64,000 bases of DNA, from positions 124,001 to 188,000 of the forward strand of contig CBDCLS010000003.1 in NCBI GenBank assembly GCA_965218775.1, read 5' to 3'. The notes beneath the pieces were generated by a model. It did not search any database, was not told the DNA's origin, and worked only from the letters and a program-made list of their open reading frames with translations. A program made the translations under genes and the position numbers. This DNA comes from CAUZIZ01 sp965218775 (GTDB taxonomy: Bacteria > Acidobacteriota > UBA6911 > RPQK01 > JAJDTT01). Positions 36,263 to 44,782 of this stretch are shown here, piece after piece; within the stretch, counting starts at the first letter, position 1; every line of letters begins with the position of its first letter.

Positions 36263-36586
36263 ATGGTTTCTATTCTATGGAACGTCTTCCTACTCAGTAT
36301 CGCTGTTTTCCTTGTAGCCAGCTTGCTGCCCGGAATTCGTCTGAAGGGCTTTTCCACCGCGATCCTGGTAGCCATCGTGTACAGCATCGTCAACACCGTC
36401 CTTTCCTTTTTTGCTTTTCCATTCGTCCTGATCACCCTGGGGCTCTTCATCTTTGTCATCAATCTCCTGGTGCTCTGGATCACCGACAAACTCATCGAGG
36501 ACTTCGAAATCCAGAATTTTGCGACCACGATCGTGGCGTCCCTGCTGATTACATTCTGCAATCTCCTTCTTCGCTGGCTCTTCTGA
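36263..36586 (+). CDS. YvlD/DUF360-type four-helix membrane protein (phage holin superfamily IV)
   Basis: This encodes 107 residues from ATG 36263 (GGAGGG upstream). Three to four transmembrane helices (about 4-24, 31-52, 56-76, 88-106) and the family phrases LLPGIRLKGFSTAILVAI and FAFPFVLITLGLFIFVINLLVLW. Common chromosomal membrane proteins, not evidence of a prophage. Role unknown, possibly envelope stress. Confidence 0.87.
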   Translation: MVSILWNVFLLSIAVFLVASLLPGIRLKGFSTAILVAIVYSIVNTVLSFFAFPFVLITLGLFIFVINLLVLWITDKLIEDFEIQNFATTIVASLLITFCNLLLRWLF

Positions 36587-36694
36587 GGGCGTGGGTCGAA
36601 GCAGATTCGACGTCCGTTTTGAGCGCTTGGCTCAGTGTATAATCTGCGGGAAACTTGAATCGGGACTTCGTCCGCCTCCGAAGAAAAGGTGACA

Positions 36695-37906
36695 ATGACC
36701 TCGTCGCAATCGGTTCTGCGTATCGCCCTCGCATTGACGATTTGTGTCTCTGGGGGCTGTGCCAACAAGCCTCCCACGATGGCTTGTAAGGCAAGCCGGA
36801 CATTCATCGTAGAGGGCGAAAAGACCAGAATCGACAGCAACGCCACGGATCCCAACAAAGAGGATCGGGGTCGGCTCTCTGTGTCCTGGTCAAGCAGCGC
36901 TGGGACGATCACCCAGAAGAACGGATCGGCGGAGTTCGACTCCACCGGTCTGGAGCCGGGAAAGTACCTGGTCTCCGCCGAAGTGTCGGATGGAAAAAGC
37001 AACGTATCCTGCTCACTTGACATCGAGGTCGAGAAGCGGTTGCAGGCTCCCGAAGTAGTCTGTCCAGACAGCAACGTTGAGATTACAGAGCTGGACACGA
37101 CGACGCTTTGGGTGGATGCATCGGATCCGAATAAGGATTCTCTCTCCTACGAATGGACGATCAACGAGCAATACGTCCACAACGATCGACGGGACCTCCT
37201 CTTCGATGCTACAAAGCTGGGACAGGGCACCCACACGATCCAAGTCACGGTGAAGGACGTGGATGAAATGGACGCTAGCTGCAGCATCAATGTCATCGTC
37301 AAACGCAGGCCCAACCGCTTGCCGGAAGTTGCCTTGACAATCGAGAGGTCACAATTGAACGTCGGTGACACGGTTGGCGCCAGCGCCGTTGCCAGTGACC
37401 CGGACAACGATCCCCTGAGCTATTCCTGGGCGCTAGACGGCCGACCTCGAGCAGAGACAAACCCACGAATTCGTATCAACACCCGGGGCATGTCCATCGG
37501 GCCTCACACAATCCTGGTTGCCGCACATGACGACCGCGATGGCCACATCGACGATTCCAAACAGGTCTCCTTGAGTGAAAAGATAGTGGTCCAGATCGAG
37601 AAGCTGCAGCTTAGTCCTGTCGGGCAAAGCAGGCTGAACGAGATTGCTCGAAAAATGCGCCAGAGACCTGAGATCGAAGCATCCATAACGGGACACACAG
37701 ATGACCGAGGCGGCGAAGAGGCAAACCTGAGCCTTGGGCGTCGTCGTGCCGAAGCAGCCCGCAACTACCTTGTGGGTCAGCACGCCATCGATGTCAGCCG
37801 TATCGCCGTTAGGAGCTCGGGCGAAGCAGCACCCCTGGGCGACAATGCAAGTCGGGAGGGAAGGAAGGCAAACCGGCGGGTAGAAGTCACGTTGTTCCAG
37901 CCTTAG
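36695..37906 (+). CDS. Lipoprotein with PKD/cadherin-like repeats and C-terminal OmpA domain
   Basis: This encodes about 403 residues from ATG 36695 (AAAAGGTGA upstream; GTG 36689 also possible). Signal peptide with lipobox VSGGC (about Cys 22). Three Ig-like repeats carry the NATDPNKED / ASDPNKDSLSYEW / ASDPDNDPLSYSW signature (about 45, 140, 235). The last about 110 residues are an OmpA-type peptidoglycan-binding domain (GHTDDRGGEEANLSLGRRRA, then REGRKANRRVEV) with the conserved Asp and Arg. It probably tethers the outer membrane to the wall. A TATAAT lies at 36638-36643. The TAG stop falls in the left end of repeat A2. Confidence 0.9.
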   Translation: MTSSQSVLRIALALTICVSGGCANKPPTMACKASRTFIVEGEKTRIDSNATDPNKEDRGRLSVSWSSSAGTITQKNGSAEFDSTGLEPGKYLVSAEVSDGKSNVSCSLDIEVEKRLQAPEVVCPDSNVEITELDTTTLWVDASDPNKDSLSYEWTINEQYVHNDRRDLLFDATKLGQGTHTIQVTVKDVDEMDASCSINVIVKRRPNRLPEVALTIERSQLNVGDTVGASAVASDPDNDPLSYSWALDGRPRAETNPRIRINTRGMSIGPHTILVAAHDDRDGHIDDSKQVSLSEKIVVQIEKLQLSPVGQSRLNEIARKMRQRPEIEASITGHTDDRGGEEANLSLGRRRAEAARNYLVGQHAIDVSRIAVRSSGEAAPLGDNASREGRKANRRVEVTLFQP

Positions 37907-38090
37907 GGTTCGCGCAGAAATAACTTGGTAGAATTGGCGCTCAGATTTGCGTCAGATTTGGCCACGAACGATTGAGCGAAACCGCAGGCGTAGCCGGGTC
38001 TACGTTGAGGATTTCGCGATTGAGGAGCGGCCGAAGATGGTGTGAAGATGAGATGCCAAAATGCCAAGTTATTTATGCGCGAGCCCTTAG
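37902..38090. repeat. Terminal-inverted-repeat element, family A, copy 2
   Basis: CTTAGGGTTCGCGCAGAAAT at the left and the reverse complement CTAAGGGCTCGCGCATAAAT at the right, both continuing into AACTTGG. Interior closely matches copy 1 (2952-3129) apart from an extra GATGGTGTGAA. Left end supplies the upstream gene's stop; right end lies 17 bp before the next start codon. Confidence 0.88.
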
Positions 38091-38107
38091 TGCAACGAGG
38101 AGAATTG

Positions 38108-39295
38108 ATGAAATCGCTTGTTTTGCTGATTTCCATTTCCATTTGGGTAGCGGGTAGTCCCCACACACTCGCATCCAGCGAAGATGATATTGCTAGAAGG
38201 TCACGCCGCCTTCACTTTTCCTCGATCGTGGTTGACACGCATATCGACACCACACTGCGTCTCGGGGAGCCCGACTGGGATTTTTCCAGAACACATGGTG
38301 ATGGTCACGCGGACCTGCCCCGGATCAAGAAAGGAGGACTCAACACAGTTTTCTTTTCAATCTACATGCCCGGAACCGTAACAGGAGGCAAGGCCGTCCA
38401 TGACTCGTTCGACCGAATTGCATCGATCTACAGATTGGTCGAAAACCTGTCTACTGAGATGGCTCTATGCACGACGGTAGAGGAGATCCGCAGGGCGCGC
38501 AGCCAGGGTAAGATCGCCGCGCTGATGGGGATGGAAGGCGGCCACATGATCAACAACAGCCTGTCCGTGCTGGGCATGTACGCCAGGCTTGGCATTCGCT
38601 ATTTAACCCTGACACACAGTGTCAACACGGAGTGGGCCGACTCATCAAACGACGAGCCCCAGTTCGGGGGATTGACCGAGTTCGGGAAGAAGGTTGTAAA
38701 GAGGCTGAATCATCTGGGAATCATGGTTGATATTTCCCACGTATCGGACCAGACGTTCTGGGACGCCCTCGAGACTAGCGAGGCCCCTCTTATCGCTTCA
38801 CACTCCTCCTGCCGAGCTCTTTCGCCACATCGTCGGAACATGAGCGATCAAATGATTGCGGCGCTCGCAGCAAAGGGCGGCGTGATCCAGATTACATTTG
38901 TCGACCAGTTTCTCGACAACGTCCCCTTTCAGGCCTGGGAGAAGAGGAAGTTGAAGAAAAAAGCCTCCGGGGAAGGGAACGCCGGGAAGCCAGATCTCCA
39001 ACAGCACCACAGCGAAGAACGCCCCAAGGTAGGCTGGAAGAAAATCCTGGATCACATCGACCACGCAGTCGAAGTGGCAGGAGTGGACCATGTTGGTCTG
39101 GGATCCGATTTCGATGGGGCGACCATGCCACAGGGAATGGACGACGCCACCTACCTGCCCAAGATCACGGAAGGACTCCTGCGTAGGGGTTACAGTGAAG
39201 ACGACGTTCGCAAGATTCTGGGCGAAAACACCTTGCGGCTCATGAGCGAAGTGGAGGGAGTGTCGCGGCGCTTGAATCCTTCCAGCCGGGAATAG
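38108..39295 (+). CDS. Membrane dipeptidase (peptidase M19, renal dipeptidase family), exported
   Basis: This encodes 395 residues from ATG 38108 (GAGGAGA upstream), giving a clean signal peptide (MKSLVLLISISIWVAGSPHTLAS). Metal-binding motifs of the binuclear zinc barrel: VVDTHIDT (about 39-46), MGMEGGHMI (bridging Glu), VDISHVSDQTFWD, SHSSCRALSPHRRN, and GLGSDFDGA near the end. It hydrolyses dipeptides, often with D- or modified residues. Likely periplasmic. The promoter region is occupied by repeat A2. Confidence 0.92.
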   Translation: MKSLVLLISISIWVAGSPHTLASSEDDIARRSRRLHFSSIVVDTHIDTTLRLGEPDWDFSRTHGDGHADLPRIKKGGLNTVFFSIYMPGTVTGGKAVHDSFDRIASIYRLVENLSTEMALCTTVEEIRRARSQGKIAALMGMEGGHMINNSLSVLGMYARLGIRYLTLTHSVNTEWADSSNDEPQFGGLTEFGKKVVKRLNHLGIMVDISHVSDQTFWDALETSEAPLIASHSSCRALSPHRRNMSDQMIAALAAKGGVIQITFVDQFLDNVPFQAWEKRKLKKKASGEGNAGKPDLQQHHSEERPKVGWKKILDHIDHAVEVAGVDHVGLGSDFDGATMPQGMDDATYLPKITEGLLRRGYSEDDVRKILGENTLRLMSEVEGVSRRLNPSSRE

Positions 39296-39380
39296 AGTGG
39301 AGAATGCGGGGACAGTTCCAACCTCGAAAGGTTGAGTTGAGACTTGCGCCGACGCAGCTTTTTTCATTATTCTGAAGCGT

Positions 39381-39947
39381 ATGAAAAGGGCCCTGATACT
39401 GTGCGCACTCCTGGTCAGTCAGATCGGCTCGCTTCGGTCTATCATGATGCAGGGGCCGAGCCGCGGGCTCACCCAAGTCTCCTACGATGGAAAAGAGTTC
39501 ATAGCCGCCTTCAACGGGGCTGCAGACAGAGCCCGGCTTGTCTTGATTTTTTCCCCCACCTGAGGCCATTGTCTTCGGGGGGCTTCCGAAGTCGAGGCAA
39601 TACTGAGAAACCACAAGGACGCCAAAGTAAAGGTATTCACTCTGTGGTCACCCATTCTGTCACGCGACTCACAGATGACTGCAACCAAGGCCACTGCCTA
39701 TTTGCCAGACCGACGGGCTGAGCATTTTTGGGACCTCTGGAGTTTTGCGCTCACCTCTTACACCAAGCTGCTCAACTACCAGGGCGAAGAAAAGGCCTGG
39801 GATGTCTTTCTCGTATACAAACCGCACTTGTGGTGGCGGGACAAGCCGCCCGAGCCCTCTTCCTGGTTACAGAATCACGATCTGGATATCGGACTGAAGT
39901 ACAATCGGGGCTTGTTGGAGCAGGAGCTGGAGAAATGGATCGATTGA
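39381..39947 (+). CDS. Thioredoxin-like selenoprotein (UGA-encoded selenocysteine in UGHC motif)
   Basis: One frame runs from ATG 39381 to the stop at 39945-39947, 188 residues if the in-frame TGA at 39561-39563 is read as selenocysteine (residue 61). N-terminus: signal-like MKRALILCALLVSQIGS. Around the UGA the sequence reads LVLIFSPT-U-GHCLRGASEV, a thioredoxin-fold strand-turn-helix with U-x2-C (61-64), then VKVFTLWSPIL, HFWDLW and AWDVFLVYKPH. Relatives I recall have Cys at this site (SPTCxHC). A perfect hairpin for Sec insertion lies just downstream (39571-39593). Expected role: redox chemistry or thiol sensing in the envelope. The alternative is a nonsense mutation in a Cys gene, less likely given the hairpin. 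Confidence 0.85.
39571..39593 (+). promoter_or_regulatory. Bacterial SECIS-like hairpin
   Basis: CTTCGG (39573-39578) pairs perfectly with CCGAAG (39586-39591) around the loop GGGGCTT, with a further G-C pair at 39571/39593 across one mismatch. The loop starts 16 nt after the UGA and begins with G, the spacing and loop feature expected for SelB-binding bSECIS elements. Confidence 0.78.
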
Positions 39948-40133
39948 GGAACCCAACCCCCATCGCAGCCGGTAGCTAACCCAGATCCGGCCTGAATCCT
40001 CGCACGGTTCTGTTCTCCCTCGTGCCTCGATCCAATCGGACTCGTACGTCCAACCTACACGGCTTAGTACACTGGGGCTGAAGTGTCTCCGACCCGTAGC
40101 CGATATGAAAAGGCAGGTGGAGATCCAGGACTG

Positions 40134-41681
40134 ATGAAACCTCAGCTAAAGAAGAAGCTTGATTCCTGTGGCACCCTTCCCACTTTGCCGGGAGTTGCCA
40201 TGCAGATCCTCGAACTCTGCAGTAATAGTCAGGTAAGTTTCGGTGAGATTGCCGTCCTGGTCAGTCGGGACCCGGCCCTATCCGCCAAAGTCCTTCAAGT
40301 AGTCAACTCCCCCTTTTACGGGATGCGCCGAGACATCACGACGCTAAGCCACGCCTGCGGGTTGTTGGGCATTCGGGCAATTTGCGCCCTGGCTCTCAGC
40401 TTCTCTCTGGTTAGCGACCTTCAAGAAAAGGATGAGGGATCGTTCGATTACAATAGTTTTTGGAGACGCTCCTTGATCAGTGCGGTTGCTGCTCGCGCCC
40501 TGGGAGCCTCCACCAACGTTCCCAACCAGGAGGAACTCTTCCTGATTGCTCTCCTTCAGGATATCGGGATGCTGGCCCTCAACAAGATCATTCCCGACAT
40601 TTACTCCAAGATGCTCAATCAGGCAGGCCATGACCATGGGCAAGTCCAACAGCTGGAACAGAAACACTTGGGCTGCGATCACTCCGACTTGAGCGTGTAC
40701 CTGGCCGGACGCTGGAACCTCCCGGACGCGTTTGTGACAGCCTTCCAGCACAGCCACGAGACCAGGCCGGAGGCCCTTCTTGAGCTCGAAATGGGCACCC
40801 GATGCGCCGTCCTCTCTGGAGATTTGTCCGACATCTGGCTAGGCGACCAGAATCTGGATGCCTTCTGCGAAGCCAGCATGAAGGCCCAATCCGTCCTCGA
40901 TATGCCGCCTGAAACACTTGAATCGGTGCTTGGCAAGGTGGGGGACACTCTACCCGATCTTTCAACCATCTTTGAGGTAGACTTGGGTTCGGCCGAGGCC
41001 ACGAAGGCGGTGCTCGAGCAAGCCAAGGAGGCTTTGCTTGCACTTTCCCTCGAGACTATGCAGGAGGCCCAACGGACCAGGGCAACCACCGACATCCTCG
41101 AGACCGAGAATCGAACACTGAAGCAGCAGGTGGATCGAGACCCGCTAACGGAGCTTTACAATCGCTATTTCCTGGAAGAGGCTCTCGCCCGTGAGTTTGA
41201 GCGAGCCCGTCAGTCCAAACAGCCGCTCTCGTTAGTCTTCTTTGACATCGACAGCTTCAAGAGTGTCAACGACCAGCACGGACATCCGTTGGGAGACCAG
41301 GTCATCGTGACCGTCGCCAGGATCATCGAGCGTAACCTACGCAATACTGATGTCGCCGCCCGCTACGGGGGCGAAGAATTTGTATTAGTGCTCCCTCGTA
41401 CCGACACCATGGGAGCCTCCAAGATTAGCCAGCGCATCATACAGCTGCTCGCCAACGAGTCTTTCTCAGGCGCCAATGAAGAATCCTTCTCGGTCACCAT
41501 GTCCGGAGGATTCGCGACCTTCTCCGAAGGCTGCGCCTTCGAGAACCCCTCAGCCCTGATCGAAGCGGCCGATGTTTCTCTCTACGCTGCCAAACATCAG
41601 GGTGGCAACCGTGTCGTCGCAGAGTCATTTCAGCTCCCAAACTCCGCTAATCTGCCGCAGGCCACCTCCGAAGTCCACTGA
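40134..41681 (+). CDS. HDOD domain protein with C-terminal GGDEF (diguanylate cyclase)
   Basis: This encodes 515 residues from ATG 40134; a GTG at 40083 is in frame but less likely. HDOD region about 10-210 (TLPTLPGVAMQILELC, LVSRDPALSAKVLQVVNSPF, EELFLIALLQDIGMLAL), a helical linker, then GGDEF about 340-500 with RDPLTELYNRYFLEEAL, DIDSFKSVNDQHGH and an intact active site YGGEEF. The inhibitory RxxD motif (RNTD) sits five residues before it. Cytoplasmic; likely makes cyclic di-GMP under product feedback control. Confidence 0.92.
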   Translation: MKPQLKKKLDSCGTLPTLPGVAMQILELCSNSQVSFGEIAVLVSRDPALSAKVLQVVNSPFYGMRRDITTLSHACGLLGIRAICALALSFSLVSDLQEKDEGSFDYNSFWRRSLISAVAARALGASTNVPNQEELFLIALLQDIGMLALNKIIPDIYSKMLNQAGHDHGQVQQLEQKHLGCDHSDLSVYLAGRWNLPDAFVTAFQHSHETRPEALLELEMGTRCAVLSGDLSDIWLGDQNLDAFCEASMKAQSVLDMPPETLESVLGKVGDTLPDLSTIFEVDLGSAEATKAVLEQAKEALLALSLETMQEAQRTRATTDILETENRTLKQQVDRDPLTELYNRYFLEEALAREFERARQSKQPLSLVFFDIDSFKSVNDQHGHPLGDQVIVTVARIIERNLRNTDVAARYGGEEFVLVLPRTDTMGASKISQRIIQLLANESFSGANEESFSVTMSGGFATFSEGCAFENPSALIEAADVSLYAAKHQGGNRVVAESFQLPNSANLPQATSEVH

Positions 41682-41771
41682 CGGCAGCGCAATTCCCCTC
41701 CCGACAACCAATCGGATCCGTCCCAACCCCCGAGCGGTGCTGCCCCATTCGAGAACGAAACTTCGAAGTAC

Positions 41772-42390
41772 CCGTTTTGGACTTTCAAGAGGGAATCAAA
41801 ATAGAGGTCAATCCCAACGGGATTGCGTATTCCAGCCCAGGGTTTCCGTATCTGTTTAGCGCCTTCCCTTGCCTTTGCCCGCGCCCGTGCCCTCGCCCGA
41901 CTTCATCTTTCGGTCGTACGCAAGACCTTGACCAACCCGGTCTGCATTGACACGATTTCAGACAACCTCTTCTCCGCCCGCTGTAGATCGTCATTGGCGA
42001 CAACGTGCAAGCGCCGCAAGATGTCCATGATGGCAGAGAAAGGCGAGACAATTGTCAGGAACATGCACGGGCAAGGGCGCGGGCACGGGCAAGGGGGAGA
42101 AGTCGCTAAACACGTACGGGTTTCCCAACCCTGGGGGAGCCCACCGCCTTTGGATTTCATCCCTGAAGGGGATGCGTACAGGGGGACGCGGGAATTGTGC
42201 GAGCGCGGGAAGCGCCGGACGAGTTGTCCGACTCTCTCCTCGGAACTGGGCCTCCTATTGCTAACGAGTCAAGGCGTTCGCGGCACTGCCGGACCTGGCT
42301 TCGTCATACCGCGTATTGCTCGGCGGTCAATGTGAACTTGGAACTGGCAAGGCACCCGTTAGCGGCACTGTATTCCCCTACTGCTCACTG
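41772..42390. repeat. Dispersed repeat family F, copy carrying an insertion (in the 41682-42575 gap)
   Basis: It starts TTTTGGACTTTCAAGAGGGA and matches the copy at 32050 on both sides of an inserted 270-bp block (41848-42117). Its end CGGCACTGTATTCCCCTACT matches the other copy too, but an extra segment (about 42301-42365) precedes it. From 42390 to 42575 I see only a short TGCTCACT-type repeat and no gene. Confidence 0.75.
41848..42117 (-). mobile_element. Palindrome-ended insertion with remnant of a four-helix-bundle (23S rRNA IVS-type) gene
   Basis: Ends are inverted: GTATCTGTTTAGCG at the left against CGCTAAACACGTAC at the right, followed inward by GC-rich inverted runs (TTGCCTTTGCCCGCGCCCGT versus GCACGGGCAAGGGCGCGGGC). 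GGGTTTCC is present on both sides (41840-41847, 42118-42125), i.e. an 8-bp duplication of the target repeat. The minus-strand frame inside ends DILRRLHVVANDDLQRAEKR and MQTGLVKVLRTTER, like the last helices of S23/four-helix-bundle proteins. The N-terminal part is missing. Confidence 0.6.
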
Positions 42391-42575
42391 CTCACTTCAT
42401 CACCGCTCACTATTCAAGTCCCACCTTAGAATGGTGAATTATCTCGGCTGCTGGGTTAGCATTCTGGGGACGATTGTTTCAGCGGATGATCGATCCCTCT
42501 GGCTGGAACACTCGGTTCGGGGCTGGGGGAAGTCGGCAGCCCTGAGATGTGCGGCCTCAAGCAGCGAGAACAACC

Positions 42576-43853
42576 ATGCAAAAGGACACTGCTTTCGAAC
42601 TGGCAACCTCCAATATCAGATTCGGACCTGGCATCACCAGAGAGATTGGGATGGATCTGTCCGATAGTGGGGTGGGACACGTCATGGTCCTTACCGATCC
42701 CATTCTGGCGCAGTTGCCCCCTGTGGCTACGGTGCTGCAATCCCTCTCAGACGAGAAGCTCAGCTTTATCCTCTACGATCGGGTGCGAGTCGAGCCCAGC
42801 GATGAATCCTTCAAGGATGCGATCGACTTTGCCAAATCGGGGAACTTTGACGGCTTCGTCGCGGTAGGTGGAGGGTCGACGATTGATACGGCCAAGGCAG
42901 CCAATCTCTACTCCACTTACCCAGCCGAATTTCTGGACTATGTTAACCCTCCAATCGGTCGGGGACTGCCGGTTCCGGGACAGGTAAAGCCGCTGATCGC
43001 CGTGCCGACAACCGCAGGTACCGGCAGCGAGACGACCGGCGTGGCCATCTTCGATCTGGTCGAGATGCACGCCAAGACCGGCATTGCTCACCGACGATTG
43101 AAACCCACCCTGGGTCTGGTTGACCCCGATAACACCGAGACCTTACCAGCAGCCGTTGCCGCTTCGACCGGGCTCGATGTTTTGAGTCACGCACTGGAAT
43201 CCTACACAGCCATACCCTACACAGAGCGGCCCCATCCAGGCCGTCCGATCGCCCGCCCGTCCTATCAGGGCTCTAACCCCATCAGTGACCTATGGGCTCT
43301 CGAGGCCCTGAATATGGTCCGTCGCTTCCTGGCTAGAGCCGTGGAGGACCCATCCGATCTTGAGGCCCGTTCTCAGATGCTGCTGGCAGCTTCTTACGCA
43401 GGCATCGGGTTCGGGAATGCGGGCGTCCATCTGCCCCACGGCATGTCCTATCCGGTCTCGGGAACGGTCCGGGGATTTCGTCCCACGGGTTATCGGGTAG
43501 ATCGCGATCTGGTGCCGCACGGGATCTCGGTGATCCTCAACGCACCCGCAGCGTTTCGGTTCACGGCAGCGGCCAATCCCCAGCGGCATCTGAGAGCAGC
43601 GGCAGTCCTCGGGGCCGACGTGGGCAGGGCCAACCCTGCCGATGCCGGGGAGATCCTCGCCGAACAACTGATCCTCTTGATGCAGCGCCTCAATGTGCCC
43701 AGCGGACTGCGAGAAATAGGCTGTACCTCAGACGATATCCCGTCTCTTGTCGCAGGCACGCTGCCTCAGCACCGCGTCACCAAGCTTTCGCCCCGACCTG
43801 CCGGTGAGGAGGACCTAGCAGGGATGTTCGAAGACGCTCTCGCTTACTGGTAG
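42576..43853 (+). CDS. Iron-containing alcohol dehydrogenase, hydroxyacid-oxoacid transhydrogenase (HOT)-like
   Basis: This encodes about 425 residues from ATG 42576 (GTG 42549 is possible). The NAD motif is GGGSTIDTAKAANL (about 97-110), followed by FLDYVNPPIGRG, typical of HOT/ADHFE1-type enzymes, PTTAGTGSETTGVAIF and metal ligands within VLSHALESYTA and HLPHGMSYPV. HOT couples 4-hydroxybutyrate oxidation to 2-oxoglutarate reduction; sequence cannot separate this from other group III ADHs with certainty. Soluble, cytoplasmic. Confidence 0.88.
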   Translation: MQKDTAFELATSNIRFGPGITREIGMDLSDSGVGHVMVLTDPILAQLPPVATVLQSLSDEKLSFILYDRVRVEPSDESFKDAIDFAKSGNFDGFVAVGGGSTIDTAKAANLYSTYPAEFLDYVNPPIGRGLPVPGQVKPLIAVPTTAGTGSETTGVAIFDLVEMHAKTGIAHRRLKPTLGLVDPDNTETLPAAVAASTGLDVLSHALESYTAIPYTERPHPGRPIARPSYQGSNPISDLWALEALNMVRRFLARAVEDPSDLEARSQMLLAASYAGIGFGNAGVHLPHGMSYPVSGTVRGFRPTGYRVDRDLVPHGISVILNAPAAFRFTAAANPQRHLRAAAVLGADVGRANPADAGEILAEQLILLMQRLNVPSGLREIGCTSDDIPSLVAGTLPQHRVTKLSPRPAGEEDLAGMFEDALAYW

Positions 43854-44010
43854 TTGGGAGTGGACCCGTCCGCCCCACCTGGAACTTCCGGTGCGAAGGT
43901 TCATGCGGACAATCTCGACTCGCCCTGGGCGTCGCTACCGGGATCGTCTTGCCTGTGGTACCATCTAGAAGCTCCTCGGTTGGAGAAGAAAACTGAGCAA
44001 GATCTACCTT

Positions 44011-44469
44011 ATGCCAACACCGGTTCGAAGCGGGCATCCCCGACTGTCCCTCCCAGCACGTCTCCCGTTATGGCAGCTTCTTTCCAGTCTTTTTCTACTC
44101 CTGGGCTCAGAAGCGGTAGTCACGACTGGACTGGCGCAGAGGAACGAACCGACGCCGCCCCAGATTGGTGTTCGAGATGAGCGCGCCGCCAGCTTCACGG
44201 CAACCAACACGGTTACCGGCATCATCTCGGGAATCCACCATGAGAGCAAATCGCTTAGCATCGTGAGTGAGAAAGACAGGGAATCCTGGGCGTTCTTCTT
44301 CATTTCGAAACCCAAGATAAAGGCCAAGAGATCAGTCAAGAAAGCTCTGGGAAAGAAGCGTGTGGAATGGCCCGATCTTCAGGATGGGTTTCGAGTAAAG
44401 ATCACCTTTCTCGAGGCGACCCGCGAAATCCAGAAAATAGAAGCACTCAAGGTCGAAGAACAAGAGTAG
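44011..44469 (+). CDS. Exported protein of unknown function
   Basis: This encodes 152 residues. A Pro/Arg-rich N-terminus leads to a hydrophobic segment (LWQLLSSLFLLLGSEAVV) consistent with a signal peptide, followed by TGIISGIHHESKSLSIVSEK and a Lys-rich C-terminal half. The beta pattern resembles small OB/SH3-type exported domains. No family recognised. Confidence 0.6.
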   Translation: MPTPVRSGHPRLSLPARLPLWQLLSSLFLLLGSEAVVTTGLAQRNEPTPPQIGVRDERAASFTATNTVTGIISGIHHESKSLSIVSEKDRESWAFFFISKPKIKAKRSVKKALGKKRVEWPDLQDGFRVKITFLEATREIQKIEALKVEEQE

Positions 44470-44488
44470 AGAGCCCAACCTTGTGGTC

Positions 44489-44782
44489 TCAGTTGACGAG
44501 TGAGGATCCCTTAGCGTCGGCTTTCTGGGGTACCTGCCGCGGCACCATGCCGAAAGCCTTGAGGAAGTTGATGGTCTTCTGGGCTGATCCGACGAAGCGA
44601 AGCTGGCACCGGTCGAAGGAGCAATTTAGCCAGCTGAAGTCGCCGCCACTATAAACCAGGACACAGTTTGTGAACTTGCAGTTTTCAAAATGATGGTCAT
44701 CCATATGGATGATCGTATCGGTCTCGGTCTTGTTCGAAACGACATTCATCAGACCTTCCTTTCCACCTTTCAGTTCATCCAC
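44489..44782 (-). CDS. Small pentapeptide-like protein, hypothetical
   Basis: This encodes 97 residues. The core IHMDDHHFENCKFTNCVLVY and SWLNCSFDRCQLRF has the every-fifth-residue pattern (A/C/N-x-L/F) of a short right-handed beta helix, then AQKTINFLKAFG. Proteins of this type are widespread and uncharacterised. ATG 44782 and an in-frame ATG at 44749 are possible starts. Confidence 0.65.
   Translation of the reverse strand: MDELKGGKEGLMNVVSNKTETDTIIHMDDHHFENCKFTNCVLVYSGGDFSWLNCSFDRCQLRFVGSAQKTINFLKAFGMVPRQVPQKADAKGSSLVN

Noticed and set aside
36263..36586. Holin-like protein as a sign of a prophage
   Set aside because: YvlD/DUF360 proteins are common chromosomal membrane proteins and no phage gene surrounds it.
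39675..39947. Separate small gene starting at ATG 39675
   Set aside because: It is in frame with the upstream segment across a single UGA, and the upstream part completes a thioredoxin-like fold; one selenoprotein gene explains both.
41903..42160. 85-residue minus-strand frame taken as a full gene
   Set aside because: Its N-terminal half is translated from repeat and GC-rich palindrome DNA; only the last about 45 residues resemble a four-helix-bundle protein, so I call it a remnant.
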